The translations under genes and the position numbers were made by a program. From Dielma sp000508965 (GTDB lineage Bacteria; Bacillota_I; Bacilli_A; Erysipelotrichales; Erysipelotrichaceae): a stretch of DNA of 64,000 nucleotides. The notes beneath the pieces are model-generated. The model saw only the letters and a list, made by a program, of their open reading frames with translations, was not told where the DNA came from and did not search any database. Where the stretch lies: NCBI GenBank assembly GCA_000508965.1, contig BAHV02000020.1, forward strand, positions 1-64,000, in the 5' to 3' direction. Below are positions 1-7,488 of this stretch, piece after piece; positions within the stretch are counted from its first letter, which is position 1, and the number at the start of each line of letters is the position of its first letter.

Positions 1-50
1 ATTATTTCCTCCTTTTATCAGTACAGATGCCGTGCATCTTTGCTATCTTT

Positions 51-79
51 ATTGTACACTGAAAGCGAAACGCTGACAA
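51..79 (-). promoter_or_regulatory. sigma-A promoter of a gene beyond the left edge, with a cre-like site
   Basis: On the minus strand TTGTCA (79-74) and TACAAT (56-51) are separated by exactly 17 bases. An AGGAGG ribosome binding site follows at about 13-8, so a leftward gene should start just outside the window. The spacer contains TGAAAGCGAAACGC (60-73), which resembles a CcpA cre site at 12 of 14 positions by eye. A second cre-like string lies at 116-129. Catabolite control of the unseen gene is inferred. Confidence 0.65.
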
Positions 80-203
80 TCAATATATATGAACAATTCT
101 ATCATTTTATGAACATGTAAACGCATTCTCAATCATTTAACAATCATAAATGCAAAATAGCATTCATTTTATCGGTCATAATAATTCAAAACATTCATAA
201 AAG

Positions 204-238
204 CAAAATAAAAATGACAGGTACTTGCCGCCTGCCAT
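204..238 (-). terminator. Rho-independent terminator after the HAD gene
   Basis: On the minus strand an 8-bp stem (238-231 with 221-214, one G-U pair) is followed by a T-rich run at 213-205. It lies about 35 bases downstream of the HAD hydrolase stop codon. Confidence 0.7.
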
Positions 239-271
239 CTTACTTCGCTATATTTATTTATCATTGCCCGT

Positions 272-1102
272 TTAATCGATAAATGTCGCAATCACTTTAG
301 CCACACCGTCATCATTATTTGATTCCGCAATAATGGTTGCCCGCTCTTTCACAATTTCCATGCCATTCACCATTGCCACTCGGGTATCCGCACAATCAAA
401 CATACTCAAATCATTTTCCCAGTCACCAAATACAGCAACCGCGTCATTGCCGATGCCCATTTCATTTTTTATAACCTCAATTCCCTCACGCTTTGATACA
501 TTTTTCTCGAACAGGCCATAGATGCCATAGCCTGTCGCTTCCATGCAGCAATTTTCAAGAGTATCACAATACGCTCTTAAGGCGCTTAGCTTTTCTTCTT
601 CATGTTCATAAGCAACAATTTTAATAATATTATGATAGAAATCAAAAGGTTTTGTCAGATCCACCGTTTCTGCCTTCAACTTCTTAGGGAAGCCCAGACT
701 TTGTGCCAGCTGTTCATAATCAGTAACCCGCTTTGCCATCTTATCCTTACCTGCTTCATAGTAAATCGTATCTGGTGAATAAAACATAAAGGTCAATTGC
801 TGTTCCTTGAAATAATTCAGAATCTTGATCGAATTCTCATGACTTAATGCATTCACCAGCAGGAATTGAGCGCTGTTTTCATTTTTCACAACAGCCCCGT
901 TGCATGATATCGTATAATCACAGCCCAGTATTGAATCCCGGTAAATTGACAGCATCCCTTCAAAGCGGCCGCTGGCGATACAGATTTTAATACCGGCAGC
1001 TTTAGCTTTCTGAATCAGATCGACTGTATAAGTGCTGACTTTCTTTTCATCATTCAGCAATGTACCGTCAAGGTCGGTAACAATCAATTTAATTTTACTC
1101 AT
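272..1102 (-). CDS. Cof-type HAD-superfamily phosphatase
   Basis: A 276-residue cytoplasmic HAD hydrolase of the Cof/YwpJ type, which usually dephosphorylates small phosphorylated metabolites such as sugar phosphates. Motif I is DLDGT at residues 10-14, with Asp10 as the predicted nucleophile. Motif IV is GDWENDLSMF near residue 240, with a C2-type cap between them. The start at 1102 is preferred over an upstream in-frame ATG because AGAGGGAT sits at good spacing before it. The substrate cannot be told from sequence. A candidate promoter TTGTAA-17-TATTAA lies at 1154-1126. Confidence 0.88.
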   Translation of the reverse strand: MSKIKLIVTDLDGTLLNDEKKVSTYTVDLIQKAKAAGIKICIASGRFEGMLSIYRDSILGCDYTISCNGAVVKNENSAQFLLVNALSHENSIKILNYFKEQQLTFMFYSPDTIYYEAGKDKMAKRVTDYEQLAQSLGFPKKLKAETVDLTKPFDFYHNIIKIVAYEHEEEKLSALRAYCDTLENCCMEATGYGIYGLFEKNVSKREGIEVIKNEMGIGNDAVAVFGDWENDLSMFDCADTRVAMVNGMEIVKERATIIAESNNDDGVAKVIATFID

Positions 1103-1373
1103 AATATCCCTCTTCTCTTGCCTTTTTAATATCATATTTTAATATGAATTACAATCGGCAGCGGGAAACTGTTCATATAAAAAGATATTTGATCCTGAAC
1201 TAATAAGAATTGTTTTCGATAACATTATGCTGAGTTAATTTTAACAGCCATTTTCAGTACGATGCTATTCGCTGCCTGTAATCAGCAAACTGTGCAAGCC
1301 ATTGAAATCGTCTGTCTGAGCACCTTGTTATGCTTAATGACTGCCCCATTTTTTATCTTACTGACAGGATAAA

Positions 1374-1395
1374 GAAAAACTAGCCGAAGCTAGTT
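1374..1395 (-). terminator. terminator of the DUF4430 gene
   Basis: A perfect 7-bp stem (AACTAGC/GCTAGTT) with a stable TTCG-type tetraloop is followed by T-rich sequence on the minus strand. The stem overlaps the stop codon. Most of the 1103-1389 gap holds nothing else I recognise. Confidence 0.8.
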
Positions 1396-1809
1396 AAATT
1401 GATTTGTCAGTTTAAACAGAAAAACATCACCGTCTGCCAAATTTACAGAATTCGCCGCCGGACAGAAGCCGCCTTCTGCTTCACCGCATGACTTATTGTT
1501 ATCCGACTCAAACACCCAGTAAGCGTCATCATGAGCATCGGCTCCCATCATTGAAGTAATAAACAGCCCATACTGACCTTCTTCTCCGACAACCATTAAG
1601 GCTTTCTCTGAAGTTAACAGCGTCGCCAGTATTTCATCTGATGTTTGAATCACGTCATCAAACAGCACCTCATCATTCATTTCGTCAACGATCTTAATCG
1701 TGATATTTTTAATTCCTGCCTGTGGTTTAGGCATCAGCATATTAACAGCGAACATCACAAGCAGTACCAAAACCGCAAGACCGCCGAGAATCAATCCTTT
1801 TTTCTTCAT
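1390..1809 (-). CDS. membrane-anchored DUF4430 protein, ECF-transporter partner
   Basis: A 139-residue protein with an N-terminal lysine-rich start and one hydrophobic anchor (about residues 5-26), followed by an extracytoplasmic domain. The pattern of a YGLFITSMMG core, a W-x-F-E strand and a final V-x-L-x-D-G-D-V-F strand fits the DUF4430 family, related to the C-terminal domain of cobalamin-binding intrinsic factor. Its start overlaps the stop of the upstream S-component gene by ATGA, so translation is probably coupled. In Firmicutes such proteins often accompany ECF vitamin transporters. A cobalamin or other vitamin substrate is inference only; no riboswitch is visible. Confidence 0.7.
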   Translation of the reverse strand: MKKKGLILGGLAVLVLLVMFAVNMLMPKPQAGIKNITIKIVDEMNDEVLFDDVIQTSDEILATLLTSEKALMVVGEEGQYGLFITSMMGADAHDDAYWVFESDNNKSCGEAEGGFCPAANSVNLADGDVFLFKLTNQFN

Positions 1810-2306
1810 TCTGAAAATCCTCCTCTGATTTTAATTAATTGCCGATATAAGGAATCAAATAGAAAAGCTGCCTCACAGGCACTTAAGAAGCCTTGAATCA
1901 AACTTGTTTTCAATCCCATCAGCATATAGATCATTGTAATTTTACCTGAAAACAACAGAAACGGCAAGTCTGTCAGCTGACCAAGCAGAAATGAAAATAA
2001 AAAGCAGATACAGATTGTCCATTCATTACGGCTGATCAGCAAACTGCGTAAATGGTATGCGGTAAATGAATAACACGGAAACAATAAAAGATACATGATC
2101 GTCCACGGCAATATTCCTCTGGTCAGCATATTGATCAAAGCAAAAACCGCCGATGCGAGCATTGATTCTCTTAAAGGAAATACAACAGCAAAAAGAAGGG
2201 TGATCAAGGTCACTGCCTCTAAATATAATATTTGCGAAAACATGGTAAATACTACATATTGTAGACAGGCCATGACCGCGATTCTGGTTAATTGTGAAGC
2301 CTTCAT
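1806..2306 (-). CDS. ECF transporter S component-like membrane protein
   Basis: A 166-residue integral membrane protein with five or six hydrophobic segments. The start MKASQLTRIAVMACLQYV and the overall size match substrate-binding S components of energy-coupling factor transporters. The start has a GAGGTGAGG site six bases upstream. The next gene overlaps it by four bases and encodes a DUF4430 partner. No EcfA or EcfT genes are in the window, so it probably uses a shared ECF module elsewhere (group II arrangement). The substrate is unknown. Confidence 0.65.
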   Translation of the reverse strand: MKASQLTRIAVMACLQYVVFTMFSQILYLEAVTLITLLFAVVFPLRESMLASAVFALINMLTRGILPWTIMYLLLFPCYSFTAYHLRSLLISRNEWTICICFLFSFLLGQLTDLPFLLFSGKITMIYMLMGLKTSLIQGFLSACEAAFLFDSLYRQLIKIRGGFSE

Positions 2307-2326
2307 TCCCTCACCTCATAGACAAT

Positions 2327-2355
2327 AGAATACCATAATTTAATTCTCTTCACAA
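2327..2355 (-). promoter_or_regulatory. promoter of the ECF S-component operon
   Basis: TTGTGA (2355-2350) and TATTCT (2332-2327) are spaced by 17 bases on the minus strand. Its -35 box occupies nearly the same bases as the -35 box of the divergent mutT promoter. Confidence 0.6.
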
Positions 2356-2377
2356 TGTGTGCGGTTCCTGATACAAT
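2349..2377 (+). promoter_or_regulatory. promoter of the Nudix gene, short leader
   Basis: TTCACA (2349-2354) and TACAAT (2372-2377) are spaced by 17 bases. Transcription would begin about nine bases before the ATG at 2393, leaving only room for GGTGAT as the ribosome binding site. Confidence 0.55.
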
Positions 2378-2392
2378 TGATTTGGTGATAGT

Positions 2393-2785
2393 ATGGATCA
2401 ACTGCAAATTGTCTGCGGCTGTCTGATTGAAAATGATCGGGTTTTCATCGCTCGGCGGCTGGGTAAGGATGCCGGTCTGTGGGAATTCCCCGGCGGTAAG
2501 GTAGAAAATGGCGAAAGTCAAGAGGAAGCTGTCATTCGAGAGCTTGAAGAAGAACTTTCTATAAAAGCTAAAGTCTTAAAAAGACTATGCACGATTGAGG
2601 ATAAGACGAAGGAATTACCCCTTATCGTTACAGCTTATGCCTGTCAGATTCTGGAAGGTGAAATCCTATTAAGCGTTCATAGCCATGGCGCATGGCTGCT
2701 TCCCAGCGCCATTGATATAAGCACTTTTCACACATCGGATGAACCGATAATCCGTGCCTTGAGTGATTTTATGGCAGCTGAATAA
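2393..2785 (+). CDS. mutT: MutT-type Nudix hydrolase
   Basis: A 130-residue protein whose Nudix box is complete: GGKVENGES, then REL and EEEL near residues 35-57, matching GX5EX7REUXEEXGU. The short length and the N-terminal QIVCGCLIENDRVFIARR strand match MutT-like 8-oxo-dGTP diphosphatases, which clean oxidised nucleotides from the pool. It is divergent from the ECF gene. Other Nudix substrates are possible, since small Nudix enzymes are hard to assign by sequence alone. Confidence 0.82.
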   Translation: MDQLQIVCGCLIENDRVFIARRLGKDAGLWEFPGGKVENGESQEEAVIRELEEELSIKAKVLKRLCTIEDKTKELPLIVTAYACQILEGEILLSVHSHGAWLLPSAIDISTFHTSDEPIIRALSDFMAAE

Positions 2786-2878
2786 CCGGTTAAGAATTTG
2801 TGAAATCATGTGATTGTTTTACATTTCTTAAGAAATTTGTTAGAATTGGAAGTGCAGTGAAGGTCTGGAGGTTGATTT

Positions 2879-4054
2879 ATGCATACTTTTAGAAAGACAT
2901 TTATCAAAAAAACATGTATCTTTCTGACAGCGGGTTTTACCTTTACCATAGGGTTTGCCGCTGACAGCGTCTCACTATTTCCACATTTAAGCTCTAATGT
3001 GATGAAAATCAAAGCTGCGGCTCCTGTTGAAAGTAAGCCGCTGAACAACAAACCTGCCGAAGTCGAGGTAGATAAAGAAGCTATTTCCGTCGGCAAAATT
3101 CTTGATGTAGTATTCAAGGATGGCTATTCGCAGGTTGCGGAAGCAAAAAAAATCGAGTCAGCTGATTTATCAAAATCTACATATGCGATTGACTCGCTTA
3201 TTATTGAAACCGATTTAGATTTTGATAAACTAGGTGAACAAACAGGAACTCTGACTGTTTATGATCAGGGTGCCAGCAATGTAAATCCGGCGATGATTCT
3301 GGCTACGAATGAAACCGAGCCGATTGAAAAAATGGATACGAATATCAAACATAATTTTACCGTTGAAATTGATGTTAAGGATACCGTTGCACCGGAAATT
3401 CATTTAACTACCAGTGAAATCCTCCTCGATAACGGTGAAGAAATCGTTCCGGAAGAATGGGTCGATTATATTTGGGATAACGCTGACGGCCTGATTACTG
3501 AATGGGAATTTGATCCGAATGATTTGGATATCAATAACGGCGGTCATTATACCGGTATTTATACGGCAACTGATTCCAGCGGCAATACGGCAACCGAATA
3601 CTTATATATCGCTGTCAAGGAAAAGGAAGCCGTTTCCCGCCTTGCAACTTATAACACAGCGTTCGCATCTTATTCTGCCGGTGCTAATACTAGCGGTTCA
3701 ATTTACGAACTTGCTAATCTGATTAACTCCTACCGTGCATCCTACGGACTGGGGTCACTGACAATGGATACTGGAAACCTCGGTGCTGCCGCTCAATTAA
3801 GAGCTGCGGAAGCCAGCGGTTACGTATCGCATTATCGTCCTAATGGTACATATTTCTCTACGGCTCTTGATGCTTATGGCGTAGGCTATAACACAGCCGG
3901 TGAAGTTCTTACATATGCTGGCACAACACCTTCAGCGGCACTGAATTGGTGGATGTCATCACCGGCTCATTGGTCATCATTAATGAGCGGCCGTTATACA
4001 TCGATCGGTATCGGTTATTACAACGGTATGTGGTGCGGTGTATTGATTGGTTAA
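2879..4054 (+). CDS. secreted CAP/SCP-domain protein with an Ig-like domain
   Basis: A 391-residue exported protein. Residues 1-28 form a signal peptide with a basic N-terminus. Near residues 165-245 is an Ig-like/HYR-type module starting DVKDTVAPEI and ending with a G-x-Y-T-x-x-Y-T-A-T-D-S-S-G-N-T pattern. Residues about 275-391 form a CAP domain, recognised by LINSYRASYG, the RAAEAS helix, HYRPNG, AGEVL and SPAHWSSLMS. Bacterial CAP proteins are extracellular; several are linked to cell-wall or host interactions, but the activity is not fixed. The start has GGAGG upstream. It is a single-gene unit ending in a clear terminator. Confidence 0.82.
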   Translation: MHTFRKTFIKKTCIFLTAGFTFTIGFAADSVSLFPHLSSNVMKIKAAAPVESKPLNNKPAEVEVDKEAISVGKILDVVFKDGYSQVAEAKKIESADLSKSTYAIDSLIIETDLDFDKLGEQTGTLTVYDQGASNVNPAMILATNETEPIEKMDTNIKHNFTVEIDVKDTVAPEIHLTTSEILLDNGEEIVPEEWVDYIWDNADGLITEWEFDPNDLDINNGGHYTGIYTATDSSGNTATEYLYIAVKEKEAVSRLATYNTAFASYSAGANTSGSIYELANLINSYRASYGLGSLTMDTGNLGAAAQLRAAEASGYVSHYRPNGTYFSTALDAYGVGYNTAGEVLTYAGTTPSAALNWWMSSPAHWSSLMSGRYTSIGIGYYNGMWCGVLIG

Positions 4055-4061
4055 TAAATTT

Positions 4062-4106
4062 AAGCTGCGGCTGACGGCGTAATTGCCTTCAACCCGCAGC
4101 TTTTTT
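4062..4106 (+). terminator. terminator after the CAP-domain gene
   Basis: CTGCGG/CCGCAG-type stem (4062-4070 with 4094-4100) followed by six T residues. Confidence 0.8.
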
Positions 4107-4115
4107 AGTGCACAC

Positions 4116-4138
4116 ATAAAAACGGATCCTCAGATCCG
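4116..4138 (-). terminator. terminator of the PfkB kinase gene
   Basis: CGGATC/GATCCG hairpin (4138-4133 with 4128-4123) directly abuts the stop codon and is followed by five T residues on the minus strand. Confidence 0.8.
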
Positions 4139-5074
4139 CTATTTAATTTCTATAATTTCAGCCCTGCCTGCCCATTCCTTTATCGTATGGATATCAGTAG
4201 GATGCGCGTTCTTGCTGAGCATTGCCGCTGTATAACAGCCGCTGGCTAACTGAATGACTTCATGTATATCTGCGTTTTGTTCCATGCCAACCGCAAAACC
4301 CGCCACAAAGGCATCCCCGGCACCGACGCTGGTTTTCACATCGACATCAGGAAAATCGGTCTTAAATACATTACTGGCAGTAAATACATAAGCACATTGC
4401 TGATGTACAAGCGTAATGCCCATCTGTAAATCATAGTCTTCAATCATCCGTTTGCCGCATTGTATCAGCTCAGCTTCACTTAATTCATGATCAATAGTAT
4501 ACAGCTGCCGCAATTCATCGGGACTGGCCTTGACAATTGCCGGTTTAGCCTCAATGCTGTCTGCAAGATGGCGATATGTAGTATCTAAAATAACCACTGA
4601 GCCATTTTCCTTCGCCATTTCAATCAATCGGCTGTAAGTGGAACGCGACATTCCCTTTGGCATACTGCCTGAGAGAATCAATATGCATTCACCATCTAAA
4701 CAGCCGCGTAAATAATCAAACAATTCATCCTGCTCACTCTGCAGGATAAAAGGCCCCTCTTCATTAAATTCTGTCATTTGATTATCCACGTCAACGATTT
4801 TCAAATTATTGCGTGTATTGCCGATAATCTGAATCATATGACTTTCAATCTCTTCACGCTGAAGCAGACAATCGATAAAATTACCGCCGCTGCCGCCTAA
4901 AAAACCCGTCGCAATAGAAACTGAATGCAAAGCCTTAATCGTCCGTGATACATTGATTCCCTTACCGCCCGCATCACTCTCAACCTTGCTAAGACGATTT
5001 ATTTCATACTCCCTAATTGCATCCAGACGGGCTACCTTATCAACCGCCGGATTTAATGTTACTGTCACGATCAT
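4139..5074 (-). CDS. PfkB-family sugar-phosphate kinase (FruK/LacC type)
   Basis: A 311-residue cytoplasmic kinase of the PfkB/ribokinase fold. The N-terminus MIVTVTLNPAVDKVAR, the GGKGINVSR motif near residue 40 and the anion-hole motif SVGAGDAFVAGF near residue 250 match 1-phosphofructokinase and tagatose-6-phosphate kinase. Asp in GAGD is the catalytic base. I chose the start at 5074 because AAGGGGCGG lies eight bases upstream; the longer frame adds a non-conserved leader. No fructose PTS or DeoR regulator is adjacent, so the exact hexose-phosphate substrate stays open. Confidence 0.82.
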   Translation of the reverse strand: MIVTVTLNPAVDKVARLDAIREYEINRLSKVESDAGGKGINVSRTIKALHSVSIATGFLGGSGGNFIDCLLQREEIESHMIQIIGNTRNNLKIVDVDNQMTEFNEEGPFILQSEQDELFDYLRGCLDGECILILSGSMPKGMSRSTYSRLIEMAKENGSVVILDTTYRHLADSIEAKPAIVKASPDELRQLYTIDHELSEAELIQCGKRMIEDYDLQMGITLVHQQCAYVFTASNVFKTDFPDVDVKTSVGAGDAFVAGFAVGMEQNADIHEVIQLASGCYTAAMLSKNAHPTDIHTIKEWAGRAEIIEIK

Positions 5075-5113
5075 ATGTACCGCCCCTTTTTCACAACTCT
5101 TAACGTAGTTACC

Positions 5114-5143
5114 ATTATAATACAAAAAGTCCCTATTTATCAA
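5114..5143 (-). promoter_or_regulatory. promoter of the PfkB kinase gene
   Basis: TTGATA (5143-5138) and TATAAT (5119-5114) with an 18-base spacer on the minus strand, about 40 bases before the chosen start. Confidence 0.6.
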
Positions 5144-5272
5144 CATTATTTACTTTTTTATTAGTTTTAGGCAGGGTTTGGTAAAAATGAAACAAAAGAA
5201 TCAGAAAAATACGAATAAGCATTAGTATGATGATGATTTTTCACTATAATTTAGGTAAAGGAGAATATGGAT

Positions 5273-5695
5273 ATGAAATTAAGAATTATCGCTTATGCTG
5301 CTGATACCATCAGATTTACTTGTATTATGCGTTTTATCAATGTACGCTAAAGCCGCTTTGGGATTTATGGCACTGCTGATAAATTGATTTTTAATGAATA
5401 TGGGCTCTCACCTTGGATCAGTGAATTATGCAATCTCGCATTATGTGTCCTCCTGCTGCGGGCAGTCTTTAAAATAATGGGTAAGCAAACCGATTATCCT
5501 GATTTCACACACCATTCCTTTATGGGGCATATTTTTGATCGGCGGCTCGGACTGTGCGCTGCTGCATTTGGCTGGATACTGACCTTGGGTTGGCCGCATT
5601 TAAGCTGCTCGGTAATATTCACCATGATTGAATTACTGATCATTTCCCTCTCCTTATTTTCGATTCACAAAGCTGAGTACCGCCGTTATGATTAA
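5273..5695 (+). pseudogene. small two- or three-helix membrane protein gene, apparently disrupted
   Basis: AAAGGAG (5257-5263) precedes an ATG at 5273, and a TATAAT box lies at 5245-5250, so a real gene start is indicated. The reading frame hits TAA at 5348 and then continues open in the same frame to 5695. The middle part reads better in the next frame, where it gives a hydrophobic helix (DLLVLCVLSMYAKAALGF). This suggests a pair of compensating indels near 5300 and 5365. The downstream part encodes two more hydrophobic segments and could be made separately from TTG at 5384. The family is not recognised. Confidence 0.45.
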
Positions 5696-5720
5696 CAAAT
5701 AAAAAGCAGCTGAGCTGCAG
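5696..5720 (-). terminator. terminator of the acyltransferase gene
   Basis: GCAGC/GCTGC stem with a three-base loop (5706-5718), followed on the minus strand by a T-rich run. Confidence 0.65.
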
Positions 5721-5728
5721 ATTTTGTC

Positions 5729-6748
5729 TTATTGTGTCGAAAGCTGTCGATGTTTGAAGAATTTTCTGATCATGATTATCAGCATGGATAAGCCATGGGT
5801 ACAAAGCATGACGCTTACGAAACGGAACAAACCGCTGTTAAACAGCTGTTCCTGATGAATCAAGCCTAAGCCCATCGGTATCAAATCAATAAACATCACA
5901 TGCGTAAAATAATATAAGCTGCCTAGATCTCTCAGCTTGCGGCAGTCACGATGATAGTTTACCGCTCTTGCCCATTGAAACATGAAATAAGATAAGGGCA
6001 CCAGCATAAATAAGAAGTTAAAATCATAACCATCGGTATTAACCATTCGGAAAGCTTCAAATATCAGCATCGAAAAGCAGATAAAGAAAGCCAAGCCATT
6101 CTTTTTAAACCTTGTCAGCCAGTTATCCTGAGCGGCAATAAAACCGATAACAACAAAAATCATGCCGTAAAATAAGCCGTTGCGGGTTGTGAAAAAGATT
6201 CCCATATAAGAGGCGACGATGGACTGCAGCGCTGGATCAAGATAAGCGTTATAAGTTTCAGCGGCACCGATCGTATACAGAATCAAACTCCAAATAAACA
6301 AAGAACGCAGGCTGAATTTTTTAGTATAAAAGAAAGTAACCAGCACAGAAAAGACCAATGCCGGTACATACCATAAATGATAGAACGTTCCGACATTAAA
6401 AAATGCGTAGATCAATGCTATCGGATAAAGAATAATTGGAATATCTAAATTGCTCTGTACCCATAAGATACCGAAAGGCAAATAAATGATGCTCCAAATA
6501 ATATATGTTTTCATTAAAGAAATCATATAATCTTTAATATAACCATCCCCGCGTTTTTTTAGATTATTGGCAATAAAGTAACCGGCACAGACAAAAAAGA
6601 ACGGCACCGCTACCCGGCCAAAGATATTTATTACAACAAAATTAGCCCATTCTGACAGATCCTTTAATGGATTTACATGGACAGCTACAACCAATATTGC
6701 GCATATATATTTTAATAAATCAATTAAATTATAGTTATTTCTTTCCAT
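5729..6748 (-). CDS. acyltransferase 3 family membrane protein
   Basis: A 339-residue protein with about ten transmembrane helices. The N-terminal pattern LLKYICAILVVAVHVNP with the conserved His, and the following RVAVPFFFVCAGYF, is the hallmark of the acyltransferase 3/OafA family, which moves acetyl or other acyl groups onto surface polysaccharides or lipids from the cytoplasmic side. It has a GAGGTG site and an extended -10 box just upstream. It stands alone, so the acceptor cannot be deduced. Confidence 0.85.
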   Translation of the reverse strand: MERNNYNLIDLLKYICAILVVAVHVNPLKDLSEWANFVVINIFGRVAVPFFFVCAGYFIANNLKKRGDGYIKDYMISLMKTYIIWSIIYLPFGILWVQSNLDIPIILYPIALIYAFFNVGTFYHLWYVPALVFSVLVTFFYTKKFSLRSLFIWSLILYTIGAAETYNAYLDPALQSIVASYMGIFFTTRNGLFYGMIFVVIGFIAAQDNWLTRFKKNGLAFFICFSMLIFEAFRMVNTDGYDFNFLFMLVPLSYFMFQWARAVNYHRDCRKLRDLGSLYYFTHVMFIDLIPMGLGLIHQEQLFNSGLFRFVSVMLCTHGLSMLIIMIRKFFKHRQLSTQ

Positions 6749-6766
6749 TCACTGCACCTCGGATTT

Positions 6767-6775
6767 ATTATATCA
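6767..6775 (-). promoter_or_regulatory. extended -10 promoter of the acyltransferase gene
   Basis: TGATATAAT on the minus strand, an extended -10 element without a clear -35 box, about 20 bases upstream of the start. Confidence 0.5.
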
Positions 6776-6799
6776 CAGATAAGGCCGGTGCTTGTAGTT

Positions 6800-7174
6800 C
6801 TATTCAGCAGTTTCCACTTGGATCGTTTTAATACAGAAAAAGAAGTACCAATATTTAAAAAGAAGTAAGCCGGTAATAAATAAACGCATAAGTATATGAT
6901 CGACCAGAATCAATGGGAATAGGAGCATAATGCTTGCCGGAATCAAAATACTGAGCTTTGTTTTTAAAGTCATTGCCCGATGCTGAACATAACTGTCCAA
7001 ATGCTTTTGATAAAGTGATGTGCTGCATAACCAATAATGCATACGTTTTGAAGATTTAGTGAAACAGAATGCTGCCAGCAGCAAAAAGGGTGTGGTCGGC
7101 AAGATTGGCAGTACGATACCGATTGCTCCTAAAACTAATGAAATTGTGCCGAAAACCATGTAGAATATTTTCAT
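6800..7174 (-). CDS. DUF454 (YbaN-like) inner membrane protein
   Basis: A 124-residue membrane protein. The N-terminal helix is followed by GxIGIVLPILPTTPFLLLAAFCFTKSS, the diagnostic DUF454/YbaN pattern, and two further hydrophobic helices lie in the second half. Molecular function is not established for the family. Its ATG overlaps the stop of the YgbA-like gene by ATGA, making it the last gene of the CydDC-like operon. That context suggests a role in the same stress or respiratory response, which is inference. Confidence 0.82.
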   Translation of the reverse strand: MKIFYMVFGTISLVLGAIGIVLPILPTTPFLLLAAFCFTKSSKRMHYWLCSTSLYQKHLDSYVQHRAMTLKTKLSILIPASIMLLFPLILVDHILMRLFITGLLLFKYWYFFFCIKTIQVETAE

Positions 7175-7488
7175 TTTTGTCTCCTTCTTGATGAGAGGCC
7201 ATGTTTAAGCAGCAGAAACGGATGATGAAACAGCATCCGCCAGCCGCTTTTTTTCATGACTTCTCTGATCTGTGATCGTTTCTCTAAACTATAGCAATGA
7301 ACCTTACAGCTGCTGCAAAACGTCTTAGCAGCCATAAACGGACAGCAATCTATACGTTGATAGGCATAAAGCAGCAAGTCTTGACATGAGGCGCACAGCT
7401 GCTTTTCATGATGGGTATGCTTACAATAGCTTTTGATCATCAGCTCAACAACTTGTTTCTCCGACGCCCTTTTCTCTGCAATTGTCAT
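7171..7488 (-). CDS. ygbA: YgbA-family (nitrous-oxide-stimulated promoter) cysteine-rich protein
   Basis: A 105-residue soluble protein with a fixed Cys/His pattern: CKHTHH, LCASCQDLL, CCPF, CSSCKVHCYS, then IREVMKKSG. This is the YgbA_NO family, whose E. coli member is induced under nitrosative stress and aids recovery from nitric oxide. The cysteines probably bind a metal or Fe-S cluster. The start overlaps the CydC-like stop by one base (TGATG), so expression is coupled to the exporter. Confidence 0.82.
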   Translation of the reverse strand: MTIAEKRASEKQVVELMIKSYCKHTHHEKQLCASCQDLLLYAYQRIDCCPFMAAKTFCSSCKVHCYSLEKRSQIREVMKKSGWRMLFHHPFLLLKHGLSSRRRQK

